Shown piece by piece: positions 21,001 through 31,200 of a stretch of DNA of 64,000 bases. Source of the DNA: Henricia sp. BOLD:AAB3569 (lineage: Eukaryota > Echinodermata > Asteroidea > Spinulosida > Echinasteridae); NCBI GenBank assembly GCA_037783545.1, contig JBBELK010000293.1, forward strand, positions 744,001 through 808,000, given 5' to 3'. Positions within the stretch are counted from its first letter, which is position 1, and the number at the start of each line of letters is the position of its first letter. The position numbers and the translations under genes are program-made. The notes beneath the pieces are model-generated. The model had not been told where the DNA came from and searched no databases. It worked only from the letters and a program-made list of their open reading frames with translations.

Positions 21001-22227
21001 CGTATTGCTGTTAATGAAATAAATAAAAGGTTCCCGAAACCCTTACCATGATAATTTAAAATGGCCTCATTTTGTTGAATTATTGTTTTGTGGTAATTTA
21101 TTCCTATTTGTTCCTTTGTGGATTAAATGAAAATTCTATACATTGACACCACCAGAGGTATTGGGTAGAAAATCTACAATTTGAAATAGGGAAAGATTAC
21201 CATGCTGAGACCCCTTGCGCTAAACCTATTGGACAAATCTTTAAAAATGTAAGTTTTTGCTTATAAATTCACGACGCTTTCCCACCTACTTTTGCATTTT
21301 TATCATCAAACTAACATTTTTACAGGGTTTATATATCATAACAAGGAAAATCCTGGGTGTCCATGCATGGTAATAGTGTTTTCAAGTTAAATGACACTTT
21401 CCACTTCAAAAATGTGCCTCTTTTTTGGGGTTTACAGTTCATGTCATTGAGAATTACGTGGTGTAATAAGGAATGTACGTGACATTTTTACTATATCCAC
21501 AGCACATTTGGGTAAGATTTTAATTCAATACCTGCATTATTTTGACTTTAATACAGCTTAAAGGCAGTATACATCATTGGTAATCTCGAAAATCAAAAAT
21601 GTTCACAGATTTACGCCTAACTTACACAATATAAACATGATGACCGTAGAAAACTTCCCCTGAAATAGTTTTGTCTGAAGTGCTGTAGTCTTTGAGAAAT
21701 GAGTAAAACAATTAGTTTTCGTCTCATGAGACGAAAATTCGCCCCAAAACCATTTCGCCCAAGTGCCATTTCGCCCCAAACCACTTCGCCCGAGTGCCAT
21801 TTCGCCCCAAACTACTTCGTCCGAACACTACATCGCCCCAAATGCCACTTCGCCCCAAAACCATTTCGTGCACAGGCCGTGGTTCAGGGCGAAATGGTTC
21901 AGGGCGAAGTGGTTTTGGGGCGAAATGACTGCAAACCCTTTTTTTACTGTTTTCTCAAAAGTTAGACGAAGTACGGAGCTGGTTTTTGCTCAGGTTGGTT
22001 TTAATCATGTATATCTTCAATCGTACAGGGGGATAAAACTATTTGTAACAGTTTACCAATCATGTATACTATCTTTAATTTTAGGTTAATTTCATGAGAA
22101 AAAAAGTAATTGCAGGTATTAAAGTAACATTTTTCGCGAAATCCTTCCAATTAAGAATTTTAACAGATCCGCAATTTACCTGTTCTAAGAACGAAGAAGC
22201 CACCGTCATGCAGTACACGATTCCATT
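18062..22227 (-). CDS. Candidate small-protein gene, three coding exons (69 aa)
   Basis: I do not recognise the product. On the minus strand, exon 22227-22180 (acceptor tttcacttttcag, donor gtaaat), exon 20983-20948 (acceptor ttttctcctcag, donor gtaagt) and exon 18205-18062 (acceptor tttttttgtacag) join in phase 0. The frame starts at ATG 22209-22207: MTVASSFLEQVLITSQGSSL, then NE, then DFPPSKGGKPHFIRKIRQGN, ending ...KDNSNLDLA and TAA. A possible 5'UTR exon ends near 22709 with donor gtacgt. No signal peptide, membrane span or domain is visible. The first ATG of the coding exon gives only a 6-codon frame, which weakens the start choice. The last exon contains a perfect 20-bp hairpin. A non-coding transcript is an alternative. 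Confidence 0.35.
18124..18167. promoter_or_regulatory. Perfect 20-bp stem, 4-nt loop hairpin
   Basis: TAGAAAAATCCGACAGGGGA, loop TAGT, then its exact inverse. It lies in the last exon of the minus-strand candidate gene. Role unknown; it could be an RNA structure or a small foldback insertion. Confidence 0.6.
18442..18617. mobile_element. MITE ~175 bp
   Basis: CAATTTCATGGCGCTGCTTA and the inverse of TTAGCAGCGCCATGAAATTG form the termini. A weaker inner match (CCAAAATATTACGCC / GCGATTTTGGCTGG) extends the arms. Confidence 0.8.
18618..19790. other. Intron of candidate gene; SINE-tail fragment inside
   Basis: AT-rich. At 19110-19150 there is a SINE tail fragment (CTCCACCCAGGAGTAAATGG, GTACC). 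No supportable exon. Confidence 0.4.
19795..20075 (+). mobile_element. SINE tail region
   Basis: GTACCCTTGAGCAAGGCACT, then GGATGGGATGTAAAGCC, TGTCACTCGGCAACC and a short TA-rich end. Typical of the 3' part of the marine deuterostome tRNA-SINEs seen elsewhere in the window; the head is missing. Confidence 0.65.
20124..20550. mobile_element. Long-palindrome element, diverged relative of 11040-11455
   Basis: The left arm holds GTTTATGTCCCAACTCGAAT and the right arm its inverse. Both contain the shared segment TTCCGTCGCAAATG and an AGCTATCGATTCC-like match. GC-rich centre at 20270-20350. Confidence 0.75.
21558..22078. mobile_element. TTAA element 'AAAGGCAGTATACAT' (copy 1)
   Basis: Left end TTAAAGGCAGTATACATCAT; right end ATGTATACTATCTTTAA. 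It contains a TTTCGTCTCATGAGACGAAA palindrome and a block of degenerate TTCGCCCCAAA repeats with an inverse block GGCGAAGTGGTTTTGGGGCG. Copy 2 is at 46365-46775; an interrupted copy is at 62665-63432. Confidence 0.85.
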
Positions 22228-23290
22228 CTGAAAGTGAAAAGAACTGGATTAGAAGTACTCGATTCTTAAGTTGGACCAAAGCTCATTAATTCAAGCATGG
22301 AGGAAGGAAACAGATTCAAGTAAGAATCACAAACCACTGAGGTTTCCCCTCAAAATCCACCCCGTTTTAGTACTAAACCCACGTGCCTCAAATTCCTAAG
22401 AAAAATCTTTCAGGAAATCCTAGAGTTTTAACGGATCCGCAATTGACATGTTCCAAGAGAAAACAACAGTTGCATTATAAAGATTGTTTATACTTGATTC
22501 TTCGTTCCCCACCGCCTCCAAGAAAGGAATCACAAAACAAATATCTTTTTCCCCCTTCAAATTCACCCATTTTACTCAACCCACGTGCCCTCAATCCCGA
22601 ACCCCACAGAACTATGTAAAAGACACGGTAAAACTTTAATATTTACTATTCTCACATAACGGTAAAACCGTTACAATCGTTTAATATTATAAAGTCAGTT
22701 TACGTACCTAAAAAATACCAGCAGTGTAGATTGTCGAAGACCTCCCGTATCACCCAGCATTCTAACCGGCCGTCGGCAGTTCGTCTGTTGCAAAATCTGC
22801 CTACTGCTTTTACGGCTCACTGCTTCGTCCGGAATGCGGCGGTTACGTAACCGAAGAATGGACAGGCAGGCTTGGGCAACTCCAGCATTTTCGGAGTCGA
22901 CTCCGATTCCAAAAAGGAGTCGCGATGTCACTCGGAATAGATTCCATTTTTCTTTTATGGGAAAACGATACTAAGTGTATATCCAATAATGTAAACATTT
23001 CGGGAATCGGCAGGCTATCACTGGGAATCGATTCCTTAAAAATTGGAATCGCGATTCTGACATCTATCTTAGGATTTTTGTTTTATTTAGCGGGCCCTGC
23101 AGGTCGCAAACAAAGGTGTGGGGTTAATTCAAGACGCGTTTGAATGCGCTACCTCTGTGGCTCATTACGTAATGACATAATAGGAATGGAATGACATGCA
23201 AAGTAATAAACACAATGTAGCCTTTCCCGAATCTTAAAGATTTCTTTCATATGGGACACGGGGGTTCGGGCGGGCTTACTTATGATTCCA
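22080..23290. other. Candidate 5' region of the minus-strand gene
   Basis: Holds the first coding exon (22180-22227) and a putative upstream exon ending near 22709. Segment GATCCGCAATTTACCTGTTC (22168) is repeated in altered form near 22433. A GGAATCGATTCC-rich stretch (22880-23060) resembles other repeats in the window. Confidence 0.35.
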
Positions 23291-23502
23291 ACAATTTTAT
23301 GATTCGGGGAGTCCGATGCTGAATATGTACACTGCCTTACCAGGCCGGCAAGGAGCGCATGAGTCCGTCATCATTTCACATATTGTGTAAACGAAATATA
23401 GCAGATTCACTAGTTTCATGACTTTGTGACTCGTGACTCGGACTCGAGGCTAATGACTCGAGACTCGGACTCGATATTGGTGACTCGACTACAACACTGG
23501 AT
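23291..23502. repeat. GACTCG-rich element (copy 1, partial)
   Basis: Shares CAGGCCGGCAAGGAGCGCA, GAAATATAGCAGATTCA, GTGACTCGTGACTCGGACTC and GGTGACTCGACTACAACACT with 44645-44824. Confidence 0.75.
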
Positions 23503-23790
23503 GACATGCAACTGGTAAATCTTGCCACAATAAGATAAAATTAATATATCCGTTGATTGTTTATTCATTCGGCGGGACATCGTCAGAATTGGCGAGTTTT
23601 ACTGTTCCGGAACGTGCGCACGTTCAACAGCGAGCGACTCTCGTTTATTTTGCCGATCGCGTGCATACACGACTGGCATATTTTAAATACACCTTCCGAA
23701 GCCCAAATAAAATCGCGAGAAATGCATCAACTTAATCAAGTGGAGATATAAATAGCGATATAAATACCGTACTGCCACTAATTCTTCCTA

Positions 23791-23931
23791 TTAAAGGCAC
23801 AGGCTCATCAGCAATGCGCACGTGCCAAATTCGTGCCACGAAATGCGCAGCTCCATAGCAAAGGCATGGAGCTGCGTATTTCGTGGCACAAATTTGGCGC
23901 GCGCGCATTGCTGACGAGCCTGTGCCTTTAA
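23791..23931. mobile_element. Hairpin MITE, TTAA family (copy 2)
   Basis: Flanked by TTAA on both sides (23791-23794 and 23928-23931). Near-perfect foldback with the same arms as copy 1. Confidence 0.9.
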
Positions 23932-24116
23932 TATGACATGATATAAATGCCCCCAGAAAGTGTAAATTTGGTTAGGAAACACGATTTTAAGCAACGAGTA
24001 AAAAATCAAGGTTTTCTTTGAAAACACGTGTGATATTTATGTCATGATCCATAGACTTAGTGCATGGAGTCTCAAGAGGCAAATTCCGTGGTAGTTTTTT
24101 CCCCAAGTGCATGGAT

Positions 24117-24172
24117 ATTAATAAACTGCAGCGGAGAGAAACCTCAAGAAAACCCCCGCTGCAGTTTATTAT
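24117..24172. repeat. Short hairpin
   Basis: AATAAACTGCAGCGG is answered by CCGCTGCAGTTTATT. Confidence 0.6.
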
Positions 24173-24880
24173 CCACAGTCACAACAGCATTACATAACTA
24201 AACTAATATAAATAATAATGTTGATAAACTGCCTTGTAGAAATTATAGCATGTACATTTGGTAAGCATGACAATACATGTATTTTCATGCAAATACTTTT
24301 ATCTTATCTCAAAATAAAATAAATCACTTTATGGCATTTTGTGTGCGAGATGAAAGTATGTTTGTTCTGTAATCATTCCAATAAACAGTACTATACAATA
24401 TAAACAGACACTCTTATGTATTTTCAATTGTTTTCTTTTAATGGAAGAATACACTTTCTTTTCTCTCAGGCAGGACAAAGGCTGTTCATCATGCATGAAT
24501 TTATTCATGCACAAAAGGGTATCACATTTTACATGATTTTAATAGAAGTACATGTACGTTAACTACTCAGTGCTTTGCATATTTATAGTGGTTACAACAG
24601 TAAATTTTACCACACGGCAGAAATGTAGATTGTAAACACAGTGCATGCAGTATAATACATGCACTTGGTAATGCCGGCCGTTTCCGCGTCGGCCATTGGC
24701 TGCAGAATCCGTTCCATTCACGTTTGTGACCATGCATCCCTGTTATTTATTAATTTGAAAAACTGCGGAGTAAACAAGATAGAAATCGTTTCTTTTTAGC
24801 ATAACATGACCAAATGGATTAAATTACATCAACATGACTCGGGCGTGTGTTTGCTGAACGTAACAGCCGCCGTACTACAC
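24173..24880. other. Intergenic, no gene seen
   Basis: AT-rich; nothing supportable. Confidence 0.35.
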
Positions 24881-24884
24881 ATAT

Positions 24885-25115
24885 TGAGCTCGTGCCAATG
24901 ACGTCATTTTGAGAGTAAAACAATGCCGCGTCGTTGTGGAAGCAATGTGCGTGCGTGTCCATAGCGCGCGTAACGCGCTATGATGAGGCTCCCATTGGTG
25001 AACTAAACCGCGTTGCGCCCACCAGAGACACACACAGCGCGCACGCACATCGCTTCCACATAATGACTCAGCATTATTTGACTCCCAAAATGGCATATTC
25101 GCACGTGTAGGGGTA
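24885..25115. mobile_element. Inverted-repeat element ~230 bp
   Basis: The left arm has CGTCATTTTGAGAGTAAAAC and the outer right arm an inverse-like GACTCCCAAAATGGC. GTGGAAGCAATGTGCGTGCG in the left arm pairs with CGCACGCACATCGCTTCCAC in the right. Confidence 0.7.
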
Positions 25116-26600
25116 AATTTGTGTGGTTTTCCTCAGGAGATTGTAAGGGCGCTTTGCAGAAATTCCCTAAGATCTCAGGATGGGCACTTTGTGGATCTAT
25201 TGACACATAATTTAAATGTGAAAACCTGCCCCCTGTCATGGCTGCCGATGCAAAGGGTCTAGTGAGATTTCACTATACTGACATGAACGAATAATTCCCA
25301 AGGTTATATGTGGACGCAATATACGTAACGGTGATTTGTGACACTGAGCAAATTTAACATAGACATCATTTAACATAGACATCATAACGCAATGAAATTG
25401 TAAAAGATCACATGATATTTCAATGTGACAACCATTATTTCTATGTACAATTTTGTAAAAACTAGTTGCATGCATTACGTAGTTCCAAAATGGTGGGCAG
25501 AACGTGTCAAACACTCCTCAATACTAGTATTGTATTACATTATAATAAATAAATGTTAAACTATATTTTATTTACTTTACATATCCATACAGAATGAGAT
25601 GCAAACATACGTTACATTCGATTTATTGCTGTATTTTTAATAAGTTACATTATTAATTTACAATCAAAAACATGCCTTGCATTTCATGCTTTTTTAGCTA
25701 ATAACTGTACACAATTTAGTTATTTGGTTTAGTAAATTCGTGTATTAAAGGGAAATTATTGATATCAATACTGACTGGTAATTGATGTAATATGTTTGTT
25801 TCCTAAATGACTTGCTGTGAGTTAAAGTGGATTCACACGTCGCTTTGAGGAAAAAATACCGGTCTGGAGGAAATTTGGAGTGAAAAGATGCACTGAAAAT
25901 CAAAATACCAAAAATACTCTCTTCCCAAGTTGATTCTGTGGTTTCCAGTCCGTCGTTTCATTCAAAGTTCACTCCACAATCCACATAATTTTTTCTCAAA
26001 GTGCTACACAAAAATTACACAAGAATAGTTATTATTATTATATAAAATGAAGCTTTTGCGGATACCATGCATTTCTGATACTGTGCAGCACAGAGCCCCA
26101 ATCCGATGTGCGTCAACGCTTCACGCAGCAAAGCACATGTGCAACCCGCCCGTGAGTACAGTAACAAAAAATACAGTAACATGCACATGCAGTTGTAAAT
26201 GTTGGAAAAGAACTGAATCTTGCAGAAATCCTTACATAATACATGTATAAGCTTCATTTTATGAAGCCTTCGGCTTGTTCCGTATTTTCATGACTCGTGC
26301 GGTATAGTCCCATATTACCCTTAAAGCCATCCAATGTTATATAATTACACATGTATTATTAAACCTGGGACCCCCGACACTCGAGGGTAGATATTCCACC
26401 AGCTAAACTACTGTATGAGGCACGGTGGTATAGTCCCTCGGGTTTTTTCTACGAACCCAAGTTTTCTTTTAGTGTTGCATGGATGCGCAACTGAGCAAAG
26501 TAACAAGTGCTACGGCTTGATAGTACACATGAATGAACAGTAGGCACCTAGATCTCTTTCCACAGATTTGCGTATAATAATATGGATGCAGCCTAAGAGA
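25116..26600. other. Intergenic repeats, no gene seen
   Basis: 25835-26010 belongs to a weak inverted-repeat family (ATTCACAC..., TTCTCAAAG) also seen at 26935-27060 and 57855-58070. The rest is AT-rich with no supportable exon. Confidence 0.4.
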
Positions 26601-26604
26601 TTAT

Positions 26605-26835
26605 ACATGCTCTAGGGTCAGGTCAGGTGTGGGAGCATGTGCCCCAGTGGCACTTCGCCGTGTCACCCTCTTCCCCCACCCATCCGGTCTCCCCTCCGGT
26701 CTCCTTATAGCGATCGAACGGGCCTGTGCCGGACCCATCCCCCACCCCTCCAGGTGGTCCCCCAGCTGCGCCAACCATGATGCACGGGGTCGACCAACAG
26801 GTCGCCTCCACCCTGGCCCCTTAAGGCCTACTAAC
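26605..26835 (-). pseudogene. Non-LTR retrotransposon ORF2 3'-end fragment
   Basis: On minus, the frame reads GWRRPVGRPRASWLAQLGDH... then ...CHWGTCSHT-like in the adjacent frame. RRP.GRPR.SWL near the end of the polyprotein is typical of LINE C-termini. The end carries a GGTCAGGTCAGG tail rather than poly(A). The same 3' end is at 58100-58203. Confidence 0.6.
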
Positions 26836-27167
26836 AAACCAAAAAAAAATCAAGGTATTATTTTGGCAGTATTGTGGGTCACGCGGCTCACAAATTGGGT
26901 CCCTACACAGTAACACTTAGTGAATACTATCTTAGGCTGGATTAACACTGAGCCTTTTTACACGTAAATTTGACGGATTCACTTTGAGAAAAAAAGAATG
27001 TGGAAGAAAACCACAAAATGCTTTCCGCCCAAGTTGATCAGTGTGAATCCAGCCTGCCTAAAGCCGCCCTCAGGTCGACCTTATGACAACACATAACAGT
27101 TGGCGACTAGCTTTTTATGACCAAGCTGCGCCTGAGCTAAGGTACGCCTGTCGGCATCAAATTAGAC

Positions 27168-27641
27168 CCCGTTCTCACTATAGAAATCGCTTCGTTCGAC
27201 GATGATTCAACGATGATTCGACGAAGAGTTTTCCTTATGTGAATGCACGTCTCTTCATTCGACGATGATTACAATCGCTTCATTCGATGAAGCAAATAGC
27301 TTCATTCGACAAAGAGATTGCTTCATTCGACGAAGCAAATTTGTAATGTGAACGGCTTCCTTCGTTCGACGAAGCGATTTGGCGGGCATGTTGCACAAAG
27401 TGCGTTGTGCGTCGAGTACCCAGCAAGAGTTGTTTTTGATGCGCCGCTGGAAAACCACACAGCGCGTCTAGACGCTTGAAGCTCAGCGCTTGATGCATGA
27501 CGCACATGTACGACCTCCAACGGCTTCATTCGATCTTCGTTAGCGGTCGCTCTTCGTTAAGTCATATATGAACACACGCTTCATTAACTAACGATGAATA
27601 ACTAATCATTGAAGCGATTTCTCTAGTAAGAACGGGGTCTT
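27168..27641. mobile_element. GACCCCGTTCTCAC element, full copy (474 bp)
   Basis: The ends are GACCCCGTTCTCACTATAGA and the inverse of CTCTAGTAAGAACGGGGTC. An internal series of CTTCATTCGACGA and inverse motifs is present. It lies just downstream of the zinc-finger gene. Truncated relatives are at 13155-13500 and 56555-56808. Confidence 0.85.
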
Positions 27642-27761
27642 AGTCGGCGATTGTTTTGAGACCTGTGTGTACATGTAGCTCCGACAGCATTAAGACAGTC
27701 GGCGCGGCACAAGAGAATCGCAAGTCGACCTCAGGGCGGCCTAAGGGACAGAATTGAATCT

Positions 27762-28263
27762 TTACATGATAGTAGCAGGACTCATCATATAAGCCTGCAG
27801 ATTGGAGACTTGATGATTCTGGATGTGGTTTACAGCCTGAGTCAACATGTGGTTATGATGCGGGGAGGGGGACAGGGTGGGTGCCAATCCCATGGGCATG
27901 GGGGAGCGGTCGGTACCATTAGGCATGTCCAAGGGGCTTTGCAAGGGGGAGGCGAGGGTGGCAATGGACTGCATGGTTAGGGTGGACTGGGGAATTTGGA
28001 GTTGTTGGGGTGGTTGTTGCGAATGGAGGGCCATGGGGGTACCAGGGCTGGGGGAGGGTAGCGGTGGGGTCGGGTTAGGGGAGGCTGCGTGATGATTTGG
28101 TGGGATTGCTGTAAGTTGGGTTTGGCCGTCCGAGTTGACCTGTAAGCCGACTGTCGGGGGGAGGGACAGGCCCTGTAGGCCCATGAGGGCCGCGATGTGT
28201 TGGAGAGAGGAGCTGCCATCTTGCTGTGTCATGATGGTCGAGTCTTGGGTTATTGTCCTTTGG
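27762..28263 (-). CDS. BTB-ZF exon 3 (Gln/Pro/Met-rich tail)
   Basis: 502 nt; acceptor tcttttcaccacag. Its first base completes a Ser codon, then QRTITQDSTIMTQQDGSSSL, ending NLQAYMMSPATIM and TAA. Confidence 0.9.
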
Positions 28264-31200
28264 CTGTGGTGAAAAGATGCACAAAATTGCATGAATCACA
28301 GGTTAGAAGCTACACATGTATGACGTGTGTTCCGATCTGGCAACACACGTCAGTCTGGGCTGTGTTTTTGCATCCATAATCAGAAATAGGAATGCATCTA
28401 GGCCTATAGACTGTGTAAGTTGACCTTGAGAATGTGCAGGACTCCGCGAGACTCGTCGACTTCCGGAGACCTCGTATAGGAGCTTAACCACGGGCAGCGA
28501 CTGTTTTTTCGGTACCATTTTGACACCACTTAGTGGGGCGATAACCATGCCGATCACCGTTTTGTTAACTTGAACGTCATTGGCAAGAATTACTAGCAGC
28601 AGGTCATATTATTTTTATCAGCCAATCAGCATGCGTTTTACAACACAAGTTGGCCTCTTACTCTGAACGGGGAATTCCCTGCACGTGAAATCCCCTGCAC
28701 GTACGTACATGTAGCTGGGTTGTCGATCGTAATTTTTGTTATCGTTTTTTCAGGCATCGCAGCGACCGTGTTTTGCTTGATCGTCATTTTTATGGAAAAT
28801 ATCGTCAACTCCCATGGATAATGTGCAAAAATGTATTTGAGAAATGAGAATATTTCGTGTGGAATGGTCACCAACTACCGGCAATGACCGGCCGGCGGCG
28901 GCCGTGTCGTGTCAAGCCTGCCATGTTGCGTCGAGCCTGCCGGGCGGGCTGCCACTCTCTGTCTGCAAATCGCACCGTATTTCCGGTAGGAAATAAGTGC
29001 TCCTCAATTTCCAGAATTGCTATTCAAATTAAACCAATGATTAGCAAAATTGCTCCAGCCTGAAATTATATTATTTCGAGCCTTGAACGTGGAACGGTAA
29101 AGTGATAATTCAAAAAAGATCGCCACAACGTTTGACTTGGGACACTGTCTGTTTCAGAGGTCCCTTTTTTACACGTAGCTTCAAAATTAGGACTTTTTGG
29201 CACGTAGTATTTTAATGATCTTGGATCAGCCAATGATTTTTAGAAGTGGTCACAAAACTCGCAACAGAGTGTGCGCTCACTGCTTTGTATAAGGTCTAAA
29301 TCACTGGTCTTTTAAAAAATGGAAAACCCCTTCTATTCTGCTGTGATGCGCAGACTACATGTACATACCTAATTGGCTGCATGTTGGAAAGGTCAGGCGC
29401 ATAAACGTCAAGCACAACACGCAGTGGACGTTGTTATACCGTGCACAAGCAGAAAATCGCCCACAAGGGAAACAATTGCACAGGTGCACACAAAACTGTT
29501 TTTCTGTGATGAGAACGCTGTTTATTACAAAAGGATGATCAACCTACCTCCAGTGATTTTTCTCATGTATTTTCATGCTGCTGAGATGGCGGAAGCTTGC
29601 CCCACACAGACTGCACTTGTATGGCTGTTCCCCACTGTGGATTCGCTGGTGACTACGCAGGTTCTCCTTGCGATTAAACTGAGCACCGCAGGTTTCACAC
29701 TGGTAAGGCTTATTATTGCTATGTATCATCATGTGTCTGTTGAGATGGCCGGTCCGCTTGAAACTGGCTCCGCATTTATCGCAGGTGTGTGGCTTAGTGT
29801 CGTTATGAATGAGCGAGTGAGTTTTCAGATCGTTCGTTGTCTTAAACTTTGCAAGACAAATATCGCACGTGAAGGGTTTGTCCGTGCTGTGTACTCGGTT
29901 GTGGCTGCGAAGATCACTCTTCCGTTTGAACATAGCACCGCACGTTTCGCACTGAAACGGCCTCTCGCTGCTGTGCGTTATCTCGTGGCTCTTCAAGTAG
30001 ACGTAGACGCTGAATTTCTTGTGGCAGAACTTGCATTCGTAGGGTGTGTCTTTTTGGTGGTTTGTCAGGATGTGGCGTTTGAGATTTATTGACTGGATAA
30101 AGCGGGCATTGCATAGGTCGCACTTGAATGGTTTCTCGCCAGTGTGGGTTCGGACGTGGATTTTCAGCGCCGACGAATACCCGCAGCTCTTGCCACAAAA
30201 CGTGCACATGTAGCGGCGCGGTCCGCGGACCGTATCTCGTCTCTGGTGTGACACGAGGTGGCGGTCTAACTCCGCACGCGTGTGGAAGACTTTGGTGCAC
30301 CTGTCGCACTGGCAGTGCTCGGACAAATAATGCTGTCTGAGATCTCTCAGCTTGCCAAATTTAACCGTGCAGAATCGACAGACGTATTCCTTCCTAGTTT
30401 TAGCGATAGTGAAGGTGCCGCGCTTCATTTGAAGGGTTCGGCGTAATCTCGTCGTTCGTTGGACTTGCTCGTTTTTCCGCGGCCGGCCTCGTCGGCGCGG
30501 CAGTGGGCGCAGAGTCCTTGTCATGGGCGTTTTAAGCGCTGCCTTGGTCTCTACTTTGAGAGTCCTGTCCCTAGCTGGGTCCAAGTTGGGAGGCTGTGTT
30601 TGGACGCGAGGTCGGAGTCGGTCCACCAACAGGGGCGACGTCTCGGAGCAGGAACTATCCGTCTCTTCAGCGGCCCCGTTATCTTCACTCTCACTTTCAC
30701 AGCTTTCTTGTTGATTACTTTCAAAAGCAGCGAGAGCTTCTTTGTTGGTACTCAGAAGATCTGCAAACACATAATAGTATTGAAAAATAATAAACTGTTA
30801 ACAGTTTCATTTCACCCGGTCTTCTGTTTTGGGGGAGGGGGGAGGGAGGGAGGTATAAAACTGAACAGTTGTTGATACCAGGATGATTTTGGATAACCGA
30901 GGTTGAATGGCTCCATAGGGATAATTATTCTGGGGGATTATTATAAATAGGCATTGGGAGAAAAGTTGGTTACTTATTCGACGTTCGACGTTCAATATTC
31001 AATAAGGACCCGTTACTTATTCAACATTCAATAAGGAGCTGGTACTTATTCGACATTCAATAAGGAGCTGTTACTTATGCACCTATCAATTGTTTTACCC
31101 TCCCCCTCCCCCTCCCCGCGCTGCCCCACCCACTAGGTGGGGGTTTGGTCACGTTTTTCATGCCCCAGGGTGGGGGCATTTGACCCTTTGAAATAAAATT

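Noticed and set aside
21735..21925. CRISPR-like spaced repeats (TTCGCCCCAAA)
   Set aside because: Irregular spacing and degenerate copies inside a transposon in a eukaryotic genome.
29373..30092. 239-codon plus-strand frame
   Set aside because: Antisense shadow of the zinc-finger exon.
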